A stretch of 64,000 bases of DNA from Flavobacterium araucananum (GCF_002222055.1 NZ_MUGS01000002.1:412009-476008); one strand, 5' to 3'; shown: positions 8,173 to 17,680, numbered from the stretch's first letter. Notes: generated from the sequence alone by a model not told the origin. A program made the numbers and translations.

Positions 8173-8388
8173 GATATTGCTGAAGGTTGTGGACGCCAAA
8201 CATCAAAAGATACAATACATTTTCTTCATATTTCGAGAGGATCATTATATGAATTAGAAACACAATATTATTTAGCATTTGACCAAAAATACATAGATGA
8301 AAATAATTTCAATATTGCTTTTGAACAGATTCAGACTTGCAAAAAGCTGTTGAATAGGTTTATTAACTATTATAAAAAATTAATATAG
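8173..8388 (+). pseudogene. 3' remnant of a four-helix-bundle protein gene (S23 / TIGR02436-like)
   Basis: Directly after the metH TAA and in the same frame, 71 codons encode DIAEGCGRQTSKDTIHFL, then RGSLYELETQYYLA, and end LLNRFINYYKKLI. The pattern (N)IAEGxGR...FLxIARGSLxELET is the C-terminal half of the four-helix-bundle (23S rRNA intervening-sequence) protein family. The usual first half, about 45-50 residues, is absent and there is no start codon. It is a truncated copy whose junction abuts the metH stop codon. Confidence 0.8.
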
Positions 8389-8415
8389 TTGACGGTTGCT
8401 ATTTTCACCTGCAAA

Positions 8416-8450
8416 ATCAACCATCAACCAAAAACTATCAACTATAAAGA
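8416..8450 (+). repeat. 7-bp-period array ending exactly at the metF start codon
   Basis: Five 7-mers: ATCAACC, ATCAACC, AAAAACT, ATCAACT, ATAAAGA. ATG at 8451 follows with no gap. Confidence 0.75.
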
Positions 8451-9407
8451 ATGAAAGTAACACAACATATAGAAAACGCCAAAGGAAAAACATTATTCTC
8501 ATTTGAAATTATTCCGCCTCAAAAGGGGAAAAGCATTCAGGAATTATACGATAATATTGATCCGTTGATGGAGTTTAATCCGCCATTTATTGATGTAACA
8601 ACTTCTCGTGAGGAGTATATTTATATTGATAAAGGCAATGGGCTTTTAGACAAGAAACTAACACGCATGCGTCCGGGAACGCTTGGAATTTGCGCTTCTA
8701 TAAAACATAAATACAACGTAGATACTGTTCCTCACGTACTTTGTGGCGGGTTTACAAAAGAAGAAACGGAATATCTTTTGGTAGATTGTAACTATCTTGG
8801 TATCGACAATGTGATGGCTTTACGTGGTGATGCCATGAAAGACGAACAATATTTCATGCCAAAAGCAGGAGGAAACGATTATGCTATTGATCTGGTAAAA
8901 CAAATTAGTTTATTGAATCAGGGAAAATACCTTCATGAAGTAATGGATGCTGATAACAGAGCTAACTTTTGCATTGGAGTTGCAGGTTATCCGGAGAAAC
9001 ATTTAGAATCTCCATCACTGCAATCAGACTTAAAAAGACTGAAAGAAAAAGTAGATGCCGGAGCAGATTATGTAGTAACACAAATGTTTTTTGACAATGC
9101 AAAATATTTCAAGTTTGTAGAAAAGGCGAGAGAAATGGGAATCACAATTCCTATTATTCCAGGAATTAAACCTATTGCAGTTCAGAGACATTTACAGGTT
9201 TTACCACAGATTTTTCGTATCGATTTGCCGGAAGATTTAATTCATGCCGTAGATTCATGCCAAAATAATGCAGAAATAAGACAAGTGGGTATCGAATGGG
9301 CAATTCAGCAATCGTTGGAATTAAAAGCAGCCGGAGTTCCTGTTTTGCATTATTACTCTATGGGGAAATCAGAGAATATTCGCCAGATAGCGAGCCATCT
9401 TTTTTAA
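8451..9407 (+). CDS. metF: Methylenetetrahydrofolate reductase
   Basis: A 318-residue FAD enzyme of the MTHFR family. It reduces 5,10-methylene- to 5-methyl-tetrahydrofolate, the methyl donor for the adjacent MetH. It begins with FSFEIIPPQKG, the expected substrate-contacting segment. It also shows DNVMALRGD, the motif around the FAD/NADH site, and the segment ADYVVTQMFFDNAKY. Length is somewhat above that of E. coli MetF and normal for Bacteroidota. It lies in line with the metH halves and is probably part of the same SAM-regulated group, though the gap before it contains a gene remnant. Confidence 0.93.
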   Translation: MKVTQHIENAKGKTLFSFEIIPPQKGKSIQELYDNIDPLMEFNPPFIDVTTSREEYIYIDKGNGLLDKKLTRMRPGTLGICASIKHKYNVDTVPHVLCGGFTKEETEYLLVDCNYLGIDNVMALRGDAMKDEQYFMPKAGGNDYAIDLVKQISLLNQGKYLHEVMDADNRANFCIGVAGYPEKHLESPSLQSDLKRLKEKVDAGADYVVTQMFFDNAKYFKFVEKAREMGITIPIIPGIKPIAVQRHLQVLPQIFRIDLPEDLIHAVDSCQNNAEIRQVGIEWAIQQSLELKAAGVPVLHYYSMGKSENIRQIASHLF

Positions 9408-9491
9408 TGTCATTGCGAGGAACGAAGCAATCTGATGTTGCTTATCTTTTGTACTTTTGTTAGTGCGGTTGCTTGGTTCCTCACAATGACA
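9408..9491. repeat. Inverted-repeat element TGTCATTGCGAGGAACGAAGCAA
   Basis: The left arm at 9408-9430 is complementary, with mismatches, to the right arm ending ACAATGACA at 9491. It starts on the base after the metF stop. This is a dispersed Bacteroidota-type palindrome; fragments also occur near 2731 and at 5320-5413. Confidence 0.65.
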
Positions 9492-9503
9492 AACAATGCT
9501 TGG

Positions 9504-9538
9504 AATTTGGATTTTTAAATTTGGAATTTAACTTTTAC
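9504..9538 (+). repeat. 7-bp-period array just before the methyltransferase start
   Basis: 7-mers AATTTGG, ATTTTTA, AATTTGG, AATTTAA, CTTTTAC, then CATT and ATG at 9543. Confidence 0.6.
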
Positions 9539-9542
9539 CATT

Positions 9543-10196
9543 ATGAAACAAGAAGAATTACAAGCAATAGCTTCTCAGTTAAAGCATCCTAAAGGAGAAA
9601 AAGGAATCGAAATGGCAAATATGATGAATGAAACCAACATCAATATGACGCACCATTCAATTCAAAATCTACATATAGCATCCGGAAATATAATTTTGGA
9701 ATTAGGTCATGGAAATGCGGGGCATTTAGAATTTATATTCGAACAAGCTGAAAACCTGAAATACTACGGACTCGAAATGTCTGAATTAATGTTTCAGGAA
9801 GCACGCCAGATCAACAGAAATTATGTTTCTCAAAAAGAAGCTTTCTTTTCTATTTATGACGGTAATACAATTCCGTTTCAAGAGGCTTCTTTCGATAAAA
9901 TATTTACCGTAAATACGCTTTATTTCTGGCAGGAACCTGAAAAATTGCTTTTAGAAATTTACAGAGTTTTAAAACCCAAAGGAATTTTGTGTATCACTTT
10001 TGCCGAAGAAAGTTTTATGAAGCAACTTCCTTTTACCCAATTTGATTTTGAACTTTACAGTACTGAAAAGGCCAACAAACTAATTGAAAAAACGCCTTTC
10101 AAAATCATAAATGCACCAACCCAAACAGAGAAAGTAAAAAGTAAAACAGGCGAGTTGGTAGACAGAGCTTTTACTACTTTGGTGTTGGAGAAATAA
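9543..10196 (+). CDS. Class I SAM-dependent methyltransferase
   Basis: A 217-residue methyltransferase of the Methyltransf_11 type. The SAM-binding glycine loop reads LELGHGNAGH (motif I, near residue 56). A YGLEMSELM segment follows, and FDKIFTVNTLYFW is the motif IV/V region. The C-terminal half contains EIYRVLKPKGILCI. The substrate cannot be told from sequence. Its position beside metF/metH suggests, but does not prove, a link to methyl-group metabolism. Confidence 0.75.
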   Translation: MKQEELQAIASQLKHPKGEKGIEMANMMNETNINMTHHSIQNLHIASGNIILELGHGNAGHLEFIFEQAENLKYYGLEMSELMFQEARQINRNYVSQKEAFFSIYDGNTIPFQEASFDKIFTVNTLYFWQEPEKLLLEIYRVLKPKGILCITFAEESFMKQLPFTQFDFELYSTEKANKLIEKTPFKIINAPTQTEKVKSKTGELVDRAFTTLVLEK

Positions 10197-10531
10197 TGAT
10201 TAATGCGAATTAATGACCTAAACCGTTTATTTTGTACCGTTAAGGACTAAATGTCGGTAGAAATTATGAATTAAAAGGGATCTGGCGTGCCGTAGGTACG
10301 CAACAAACCGATATCTATTGCGTACCTGCGGCACGCCAACACATTTCGAATTTACGGTCTGTAATATTTAATGTCTAACGGCACATTTTAACTGTTGATT
10401 CGCTAGATTAGAAAAGCATTCGAAATCATTTTAATTCCTGGCATAAAAAAATAATTTTACTACTCTTTTTTTGATTACTTTAATTGATTTTTATTTCAGG
10501 TTTCTATTCAGGATTGTAATACTTTAAATAT
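10197..10531. other. Intergenic region with inverted repeat GGCGTGCC...GGCACGCC
   Basis: No gene is seen. A long imperfect inverted repeat spans 10283-10338: arms TGGCGTGCCGTAGGTACGCAA and its near-complement, loop of about 14 nt. The GC-rich arms stand out from AT-rich surroundings. This is another dispersed palindrome type, possibly also terminating the methyltransferase transcript. Confidence 0.6.
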
Positions 10532-11755
10532 ATGGAGGTTAAAAAAATCAATTTTCTCAAGAGTTACAGCAGTATCCTTTTACTTCTTGGCGGAATCACA
10601 ATTGGCAGTATTCTGGGATTAGTTTTTAAGGAAAAAGTTGAGGTGATAAAACCTCTAGGAGATATATTTCTGAACTTATTGTTTACAGCAATTATTCCGC
10701 TTATTTTTTTTACTATCGCTTCGTCAATTGCAAATTTAGAAAGAACCGAAAAGCTGGGTAAATTGTTTCTTATAATGATTGCTGTTTTTTTAGGAACAGT
10801 TTTAATTTCGGCAATTGTAATGATTATTGCAGTTTATCTTTTTCCAATTCATCAAAATATTATAATTTCTAAAGTTCCATTGGAAAACATTCAATCCGGA
10901 AGCATAGGCGAGCAAATAGCCCAATTGCTTACTGTAAATGATTTCTTTGAGTTATTGTCGCGTAAAAGTATGTTGGCATTAATTATATTTTCTTTTTTAA
11001 TAGGTTTTGCAAGCTTGCAATCCGAAGAAAAAGGAACTGCTTTCAGGAGTTTTCTGGATTCAGGAAACGAAGTCATGAAACAACTTTTAGGTATGATTAT
11101 GAAATTGGCTCCAATAGGTTTAGGGGCATATTTTGCCTATCAGGTTGGAGTTTTCGGCCCACAATTATTTGGAATTTATGCCAAACCATTGGGGGTTTAT
11201 TATGGTGCTTGTGTACTTTATTTTTTCATATTTTTTAGTTTATATGCTTTTGTCGCCGGAGGAAAAAGGGCTTTTAAAGTTTTTTGGAGTAACAATATTA
11301 CACCGGCTTTAACCGCAGTTGGGACTTGTAGCAGTATTGCAACAATTCCGGCAAACCTTGACGCTGCCGAAAAAATGGGAATACCTAAACACGTCCGTAA
11401 TTTAGTTATTCCGTTAGGAGCTCCATTACATAAAGACGGTTCAAGTATGTCCTCTATCTTAAAAATAACCTTTCTTTTTGCCATGTTTGGAAAAGATTTT
11501 ACCTCACTATCAACAATTTTACTTGCATTAGGGATTACAGTAATTGTTTCGATTGTCGAAGGCGGAATCCCAAACGGAGGTTATATAGGAGAAGTTCTTG
11601 CCATTACAGTTTATGGTTTACCAATGGAGCAAGCCTTGCCCGTAGCCATGATTTTAGGAACCCTTGTTGACCCAATTGCAACTTTATTGAATGCCAACGG
11701 CGATGTGATTTCTTCTATGATGGTCTCGCGTTTCTCCGAAAAAACCAAGTGGTAG
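10532..11755 (+). CDS. Dicarboxylate/amino acid:cation symporter (DAACS family)
   Basis: A 407-residue polytopic inner-membrane protein with about eight hydrophobic segments and two re-entrant loops typical of GltP/DctA. Visible signatures are the serine-containing hairpin SNNITPALTAVGTCSSIATIPAN, the PLGAPLHKDGSSM segment in the usual NMDG region, and a C-terminal DPIATLLNANGDVISSMM cation/substrate motif. It would import glutamate, aspartate or C4-dicarboxylates with Na+ or H+. The next gene, a PLP decarboxylase, is 106 nt downstream on the same strand and could act on an imported amino acid; that link is inference. Confidence 0.85.
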   Translation: MEVKKINFLKSYSSILLLLGGITIGSILGLVFKEKVEVIKPLGDIFLNLLFTAIIPLIFFTIASSIANLERTEKLGKLFLIMIAVFLGTVLISAIVMIIAVYLFPIHQNIIISKVPLENIQSGSIGEQIAQLLTVNDFFELLSRKSMLALIIFSFLIGFASLQSEEKGTAFRSFLDSGNEVMKQLLGMIMKLAPIGLGAYFAYQVGVFGPQLFGIYAKPLGVYYGACVLYFFIFFSLYAFVAGGKRAFKVFWSNNITPALTAVGTCSSIATIPANLDAAEKMGIPKHVRNLVIPLGAPLHKDGSSMSSILKITFLFAMFGKDFTSLSTILLALGITVIVSIVEGGIPNGGYIGEVLAITVYGLPMEQALPVAMILGTLVDPIATLLNANGDVISSMMVSRFSEKTKW

Positions 11756-11861
11756 AATAACCTCACTAATAAATAAAAATCAGTATTAATTTGCTTAATC
11801 AGTATAATCTGTGAGCTGTTTTTACAGCAGCACTTAGCTGTAGCATTCAAATATATAAATA

Positions 11862-13271
11862 ATGAATTCAGTACTTCAGAACGATCTTAACGATCTCGAA
11901 AATATACTTAATCAGACCAAACAACACGGATTAAGTTTTTTGAATAATCTCGAAAATATTCCAACTTCAAATAAAAACAGAATTGATCCCACACGGGTTT
12001 TAAACGAATTAGGTTTAGGATCATTGGCTGCTTTAGAGGAGTTTAAAGAACGATTAGCGCCGCTGATGGTTGCTTCGCCGGGACCAAGATATTTAGGATT
12101 TGTAACCGGAGGCTCAACTCCGGCTTCGATTGCAGGCGATTGGCTGGCATCAGTTTATGATCAAAATACGCAAGCGATAAAAACTCAGGGAGGTGTTTCG
12201 GCTTTAATTGAGTTTGAAACAATCAATCTGTTATTACAATTGTTGAACTTGCCGGAATCTTTTTCAGGTGGTTTTGTAACCGGTGCAACCATGTCTAATT
12301 TTACGTGTCTGGGAGTTGCAAGACAATGGTTTGGAGCACAATCAGGAAAAGACTTTGCAAAAAACGGAATTTCGGAAACAATCAATATTCTGACTGCCAC
12401 ACCACATTCTTCGTCGATAAAAACAATAGCGATGTTAGGAATTGGAAGTAATAATTACACCACAATCAAAACGATAGAAGGCAATCGTGAAGCAATTGAT
12501 ATCGCTGATCTGGAAAAGAATATCCAGCATCTAAACGGGAAACCTTTTATCTTAATTTCAAGTGCGGGAACCGTAAATACAGCAGATTTTGATGATTTTG
12601 AAGCTATTTCAAAACTAAAAGAAAAGTACAAATTCTGGTGGCATATCGATGCTGCTTTTGGTGGTTTTGCTGCTGTTTCAGAAAAGTTCAAACATCTTAC
12701 AGACGGTTGGGAAGGTGCTGATAGTATTACAATCGATTGTCATAAATGGCTCAATGTACCTTATGAAAGTGCTTTTTATTTAATTAAAAAAGAGCATATA
12801 AATCATCAGGTAGATACTTTTCAAAATTCGAATGCACCTTATCTCGGTAATGCATTAGAGAATTTTAATTACCTGAATGTATTACCGGAAAACTCGCGTC
12901 GTTTGCGCGCATTGCCGGTTTGGTTTTCGTTAGTAGCCTACGGAAAAGAAGGCTATCAGGATATTGTAGAAAATAGTGCAGCACTAGCATTGCATTTTGC
13001 GAATGCGCTCATTGAAGATGATAATTTTGAACTTCTGGCACCAATTCGTCTCAATAATGTTTGTTTTACTTTAAAAGGAGATCACAATCAGGAAAACGTA
13101 AGTCAGTTTTTGACGGAGCTAAATGACAGGGGAAAAGTATTTATGACGCCTACATTTTATGAAGGCCGTAAAGGAATCAGAGCTTCTTTTGTAAATTGGA
13201 GAACAACGGAAAATGACGTTAAAATAATTGTCAAAGAATTAAAAGAAACGATCTCAGATCTCGATTTATAA
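11862..13271 (+). CDS. PLP-dependent group II amino-acid decarboxylase
   Basis: A 469-residue fold-type-I PLP enzyme. The PLP lysine is in DCHKWLNVPYE. WWHIDAAFGG holds the conserved Asp that pairs with the pyridine nitrogen, and TGATMSNFTCLGVARQW binds the phosphate. The family (aromatic-L-amino-acid, glutamate and related decarboxylases) removes the alpha-carboxyl of an amino acid; exact substrate is not readable. It follows a DAACS symporter gene. Confidence 0.82.
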   Translation: MNSVLQNDLNDLENILNQTKQHGLSFLNNLENIPTSNKNRIDPTRVLNELGLGSLAALEEFKERLAPLMVASPGPRYLGFVTGGSTPASIAGDWLASVYDQNTQAIKTQGGVSALIEFETINLLLQLLNLPESFSGGFVTGATMSNFTCLGVARQWFGAQSGKDFAKNGISETINILTATPHSSSIKTIAMLGIGSNNYTTIKTIEGNREAIDIADLEKNIQHLNGKPFILISSAGTVNTADFDDFEAISKLKEKYKFWWHIDAAFGGFAAVSEKFKHLTDGWEGADSITIDCHKWLNVPYESAFYLIKKEHINHQVDTFQNSNAPYLGNALENFNYLNVLPENSRRLRALPVWFSLVAYGKEGYQDIVENSAALALHFANALIEDDNFELLAPIRLNNVCFTLKGDHNQENVSQFLTELNDRGKVFMTPTFYEGRKGIRASFVNWRTTENDVKIIVKELKETISDLDL

Positions 13272-13302
13272 TAGTCGTTTTATTATCATTACTGCGCATT
13301 AA

Positions 13303-13340
13303 AAAAAAGAAAGAGCCTGCTAACTACAGACAGGCTCTGT
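13303..13340 (-). terminator. Intrinsic terminator of the minus-strand barrel receptor gene
   Basis: Stem AGAGCCTG / CAGGCTCT (13312-13338). On the minus strand it is followed by TTCTTTTTTTT. Confidence 0.75.
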
Positions 13341-13387
13341 TCTATCAAAAAAAAAACAAAAACAAGGGAAACTAAAGATTCAAAATA

Positions 13388-15511
13388 TTAGATTCTATAT
13401 GTAAAGGCTATTGTTGCAATTTTGTTGTCAAGATCATATCTTTTATTGATACTTGTTTGGGCTATAACCGAGTTGATGTGAAAATTATTAGTGTTGAAAA
13501 TATCAGTAATATTAAATTTGATATTGCCTTTGTTAGAAAGGACCTGTTTAGAAATTCCGATACTGAAATCAAAAAAAGCAGCTCTCTCATAAATACCAAG
13601 ATTCGATTTTGATTGATATTGTGCATTTGCTTCGGCTTTCCAGCTTTTTGTTATCGTAAAGGAATTTTGCACGCTTAAATTCAACGTGACAATCGGGTCG
13701 ATTTTATCGGTATTGACTGTATTGCCCATAAATTTATTTTCGAAAATATTAAAAAGCGTATTTACAGACCACCATTTATAAATTTCGGTTGTATGGGTAA
13801 TATTAGCACCATAATTATAGGATTTGTCTACATTGATTTGCGAGGTTACAGTAGTATTATTGGCAGGATTATAGACATAAACCTCTGTAAAAACATCTTT
13901 GGTTTTACTACAATATAGCGAAGCCATAAAAGCACTTTTCCAGGCATATCCAATTTCTGCTGAATGAGTGATTTCAGGAACCAAATTTGGATTTCCTTGC
14001 GAATAGTTAAAAGAATCATCATAAAAACGGAATGGGTTTAAATCAAACTGGCTTGGTCTGTTGATTCTTTTGCTGTAAGAAGCATGTAGCGAATGATTGC
14101 TGTTCAATTCATATTTCATAGAAACACTTGGAAACCATTTTAGATAATCGTCTTTATGTGCTTGATTTAAGGTTTTCTGTAAAATGTTTATCGCAGTATA
14201 TTCAGAGCGTAAACCACCCTGAATGTTCAGGTTTTCTATTTGATATTTATAGTTGGCATAAGCCGCATAAATTTGTTCCTTGTACTCAAAATGATTGGTC
14301 GAATTAAGATCAACGATCCATTGGTTATTTTCATTGTACTCATACACTGATGGATTATCATTGTTTTTAATGCTGGCTTTAAATCCCCATTCGATCGATT
14401 GTTTTTCTTTTAGAGGAATGGTAAAATCAACTTTTCCGGTAAATACCTTTAATTGCGACGGAATAAAACCGCGTCGGTCATTAATGCTGGCTGGACTGGA
14501 AGGATCTGTGTTTTTTGCACTCTGAAACTGATTTGATCTGAATTTTGATGTTTCGTATTCAAAATCAAAAGACATATTTTGTCCTTCGGTATTAAATTTA
14601 TGTACTCCGGAAAAAGCAACCGTATAATCGTTCCATTTTTCTTTACTGTCATTGTAGGTCGATGCATCAAATTGTATTTGGTCTAAGGCATTGCGCAACG
14701 TGTTTGTACCGTTTGCAATGTTCTCATAACGTCCCAGTTTTGCATCAAGATATACCTCAAGATTGGTTTTAGGAGAAACCTCATAAGTGGTTCCAATCTT
14801 AAAATTGTTCGAAGTAAGCGGTTCGTCAGTTGTCGAAGTTTGATGATTTGTAGTCAAAATTTGTCCACGTGTAGCATCAGTATATTGATTTTGGTCAAAT
14901 TTTTTGTGCTCTTCCTCACCTCTAAACGTGTAACTGTAGTTTCCGTAAACACCAATTTTCTCTTTATTATAACTCAAATTTACACCAGAATTAGTTCTGT
15001 TTTTACGGCCTCTGCCATAATTTGTAAAAACCGTTCCTTTAAGTCCGCCTGTATTTGGTTTCTTTAAAACAATATTAATAATTCCGGCTTTTCCTGTCGC
15101 ATCATATTTAGACGAAGGATTTGTAATGACTTCTATTTGTTTAATATTTGATGAGGTTGTCGATTTTAAATAATTGGCTAATTCCTTTTGCGAAAGCTGC
15201 GTTAATTTGCCATTTATCATTACGCCCACACCTTGCTGCCCGCGAATTGATAACTCTCCATCTTGCGATACGACAACACCTGGAGCGCGGGATAAAACAT
15301 CCAATGCTGTACCACCTTCAGAAACAATACTGTTTTCGACGTTAAAAATCAATCGGTCAGATTTTTGAGTATATAAAACCTTCTTTTTTGTAATCACAAT
15401 TTCATCCAGAACATTTATAGACGTTTCGACAATGCTGTCCGTTTCTTTTTCTGTTTGTGAATATCCATAGACCGAAAATGCGAGCATAATAGAGGTTATA
15501 AAATTCTTCAT
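13388..15511 (-). CDS. TonB-dependent-receptor-like outer-membrane beta-barrel protein
   Basis: 707 residues with an N-terminal signal peptide (MKNFITSIMLAFSVYGYSQ). A plug-like domain follows at roughly residues 35-150, with the segments GTALDVLSRAPGVVV, LSIRGQQGVGVMINGK and IEVITNPSSKYDATGKAGIINIV. The rest is a large outer-membrane barrel ending in the aromatic AFTYRI. This matches the outer-membrane barrel (OMP_b-brl_3) family. The usual N-terminal carboxypeptidase-like domain of many Bacteroidota receptors is missing. The substrate is unknown. It is a single-gene unit with its own terminator. Confidence 0.8.
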   Translation of the reverse strand: MKNFITSIMLAFSVYGYSQTEKETDSIVETSINVLDEIVITKKKVLYTQKSDRLIFNVENSIVSEGGTALDVLSRAPGVVVSQDGELSIRGQQGVGVMINGKLTQLSQKELANYLKSTTSSNIKQIEVITNPSSKYDATGKAGIINIVLKKPNTGGLKGTVFTNYGRGRKNRTNSGVNLSYNKEKIGVYGNYSYTFRGEEEHKKFDQNQYTDATRGQILTTNHQTSTTDEPLTSNNFKIGTTYEVSPKTNLEVYLDAKLGRYENIANGTNTLRNALDQIQFDASTYNDSKEKWNDYTVAFSGVHKFNTEGQNMSFDFEYETSKFRSNQFQSAKNTDPSSPASINDRRGFIPSQLKVFTGKVDFTIPLKEKQSIEWGFKASIKNNDNPSVYEYNENNQWIVDLNSTNHFEYKEQIYAAYANYKYQIENLNIQGGLRSEYTAINILQKTLNQAHKDDYLKWFPSVSMKYELNSNHSLHASYSKRINRPSQFDLNPFRFYDDSFNYSQGNPNLVPEITHSAEIGYAWKSAFMASLYCSKTKDVFTEVYVYNPANNTTVTSQINVDKSYNYGANITHTTEIYKWWSVNTLFNIFENKFMGNTVNTDKIDPIVTLNLSVQNSFTITKSWKAEANAQYQSKSNLGIYERAAFFDFSIGISKQVLSNKGNIKFNITDIFNTNNFHINSVIAQTSINKRYDLDNKIATIAFTYRI

Positions 15512-16001
15512 GATTTTTGGATTGTTTTTTTGGGAATGAGTTTTAATCTAATTTGTAAAGAAGATATTCGTGACTTGCTTGTTTTAAAAGCGCTTTTTTA
15601 TTTTAAAACGATCTGTTCTAGTTTATCAATAAGAGTCTCTCGAAAATGCAAAAGGCGATTGAGCAGTCTGGAAAATAGAATTTTGATAAGGTTGAAGGCA
15701 AACAACATTTGTATCGTTTTTGAGTTTCAGTTTTCAAATATAACACTATTTATATCAAGTCTAAATAAAAATAGTTAAAATTTGTAATCAAATAGGATAA
15801 CAAATTGATAATTAGTCCTTCGCAATTTGTTCATTATCCGGAAATTTTAAAGCAAAAAGGGAACTTTGCAATAAGTGCTTCTAAAAAAAAGATTTTATCG
15901 CATAAAAAATGGCGGGATAATAGCGTTAAGTAAAAAAAGCCAATTTGTTTTAGAGAACAAATTGGCTTTTTATCGGTAAAGTGAGGCTGTAAAGGGAGAA
16001 C
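15512..16001. other. Intergenic region between two minus-strand genes
   Basis: No convincing gene. An 82-codon frame at 15530-15778 has low-complexity, non-protein-like content. The stretch holds the barrel gene's upstream region and, at 15934-15971, the terminator of gldA. Confidence 0.5.
15934..15971 (-). terminator. Intrinsic terminator of gldA
   Basis: Near-perfect 16-bp stem, AAAAAGCCAATTTGTT with AACAAATTGGCTTTTT, with a T run on either strand. It lies 31 nt beyond the gldA stop. Confidence 0.85.
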
Positions 16002-16898
16002 TTATTTGGTAATTTCTCTAAAAACAGCTTCGAGGTTTTTATTTTTCTGATTGAGTTGTAATGTTTTTAAGCCATTTTCGTTGGCAAAATCAAAAATAGC
16101 CGGACGCATATCTTTTTCTGCAACAAAAGTTAGCTCCCAGGTCATATCATGAATGTTTTTATAAGAGGTAATATTTTCGAGCTTTGCTAAAAGTTGTTCT
16201 TCGATCTGATAATCAAATTCGACTTCGATTACTTGTTCTGTATCGGCAGAGATTAATTTGTCCAGTTTTTTGTCGGCAACAATTTGTCCTTTGTCAATAA
16301 TAATGACACGATCACAAATGGCTTCTACTTCCTGCATAATGTGCGTCGATAAAAATACCGTTTTATCTTTGCCTACATTTTTAATAACATTACGTATTTC
16401 CATTAACTGGTTAGGATCTAGTCCTGTAGTAGGTTCGTCCAGAATAATAACATCAGGATTATGCAGTAAAGCATTGGCGAGACCCACACGCTGGCGATAT
16501 CCTTTAGACAGTTGTCCTATTTTTTTATGACTTTCAGGTGTCAGTCCTGTCAGTTGAATAACTTCTTCGATTCGTGATTTTTCGATTTTATAAACATCGG
16601 CATTAAAAGCCAAATACTCACGAACATACAAATCCAAATACAACGGATTATGCTCCGGTAAGTATCCAATAGAACGTTGAACTGCTTTTGTGTTTGTCAT
16701 GACATCGTGACCATTTACAACGGCTGAGCCACTATCTGCCAATAAATATGTGGTCAAAATTTTCATTAAAGTAGATTTTCCTGCGCCGTTTGGACCAAGA
16801 AATCCAACAATTTCTCCTTTTTCTATAGAGAATGAAATTGAATTTAGTGCTTTTTGAGTTCCGTAACTTTTTGATATGTTGTTTACTTCTATCGACAT
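16002..16898 (-). CDS. gldA: Gliding motility-associated ABC transporter ATP-binding protein GldA
   Basis: A 298-residue ABC ATPase matching Flavobacterium GldA in length and in its opening MSIEVNNISKSYG. Walker A is GPNGAGKS (about residues 35-42). The signature is LSKGYRQRVGLA and Walker B is VIILDEPTTGLDP, with the switch His in STHIMQEVEAICD. GldA works with GldF and GldG as an ABC system needed for gliding in F. johnsoniae; those partners are not in this window. The promoter box CAAAAGTA (TACTTTTG on the minus strand) lies 17 nt upstream. Confidence 0.9.
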   Translation of the reverse strand: MSIEVNNISKSYGTQKALNSISFSIEKGEIVGFLGPNGAGKSTLMKILTTYLLADSGSAVVNGHDVMTNTKAVQRSIGYLPEHNPLYLDLYVREYLAFNADVYKIEKSRIEEVIQLTGLTPESHKKIGQLSKGYRQRVGLANALLHNPDVIILDEPTTGLDPNQLMEIRNVIKNVGKDKTVFLSTHIMQEVEAICDRVIIIDKGQIVADKKLDKLISADTEQVIEVEFDYQIEEQLLAKLENITSYKNIHDMTWELTFVAEKDMRPAIFDFANENGLKTLQLNQKNKNLEAVFREITK

Positions 16899-16914
16899 GA
16901 CTATTTATTTGCTA

Positions 16915-16922
16915 CAAAAGTA
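16915..16922 (-). promoter_or_regulatory. -7 box TACTTTTG upstream of gldA
   Basis: Exact match to TAnnTTTG on the minus strand, 17 nt before the gldA ATG. No clear TTG -33 element was seen. Confidence 0.5.
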
Positions 16923-17043
16923 AACAGAAATAAGCTCGATTACTACATTTTTATCTTTTAAAGAAATCATAAAAAAATCACAAAGCCCAACAGCTACGGC
17001 ATCGTTATTGTTAAAGGAGTATTAATTAAAAAAATAATTTATA

Positions 17044-17625
17044 ATGAAAAAAATTTTACTTATTCTGGCTTTAGCTATGTTTAGCTTTGCAAATGCACAA
17101 AAAGGATCAATCTTAGTTGGTGGTAACATCGGGTTTACTTCTGAGAAATCAGAATATCAATTTGGTGAAGCAAAAACAAATTCTTTTAGCTTTTCTCCTA
17201 AAGTTGGTTACCAATTTACTGACAACTGGACTGTTGGGGGTGAATTTACAGTAGCTTCATCTAATGATGACAACGGAGCTAGAGAAATTAAAGATAACAA
17301 CTTCAAATTAGGAGCATTCGTTCGTTATTCTATGCCATTAAGCCAAACTTTCTCTATTTTTGCTGATATGGGTGCTGGTTTTCAAAATGCTAAAACAAAA
17401 CAATACGGTCCTGGAAATGCTTTCGCAAAATCTAAAGCAGATGGTATGTATGTAGGTGTTACTCCAGCTCTTTTTATCAACATGAAAAAAGGTTTTGGTC
17501 TTAACTTTAGTATTGGTGGTTTAGGATATGAGACACTTAGTTATGATAACAACGGTGCTGATTACAGTAAATTCTACTTCAATTTTGGACAAACATTTAA
17601 CATTGGAATTTCTAAAAATTTCTAA
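17044..17625 (+). CDS. Small outer-membrane beta-barrel protein
   Basis: 193 residues with a clean signal peptide (MKKILLILALAMFSFANAQ). Eight or so alternating amphipathic strands follow, including SFSFSPKVGYQFTDNWTVGG and FKLGAFVRYSMPL. The protein ends in FNIGISKNF with a terminal Phe. This is the OmpA-like or OMP_b-brl eight-strand barrel type. Its function is unknown. It is a single gene with its own terminator at 17652. Confidence 0.7.
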   Translation: MKKILLILALAMFSFANAQKGSILVGGNIGFTSEKSEYQFGEAKTNSFSFSPKVGYQFTDNWTVGGEFTVASSNDDNGAREIKDNNFKLGAFVRYSMPLSQTFSIFADMGAGFQNAKTKQYGPGNAFAKSKADGMYVGVTPALFINMKKGFGLNFSIGGLGYETLSYDNNGADYSKFYFNFGQTFNIGISKNF

Positions 17626-17651
17626 TCTTAAATTATATATTCAATTTCAGA

Positions 17652-17680
17652 AAGCATCAGCCCCGGCTGATGCTTTTTTT
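17652..17680 (+). terminator. Intrinsic terminator of the small barrel gene
   Basis: Stem AAGCATCAGCC / GGCTGATGCTT followed by TTTTTTG. Confidence 0.85.

Noticed and set aside
8416..8450. CRISPR-like array before metF
   Set aside because: Units are 7 bp without spacers of CRISPR size; no cas gene in the window.
15530..15778. 82-codon ORF after the barrel receptor
   Set aside because: Composition and lack of any family pattern suggest chance; it starts within the receptor's upstream region.
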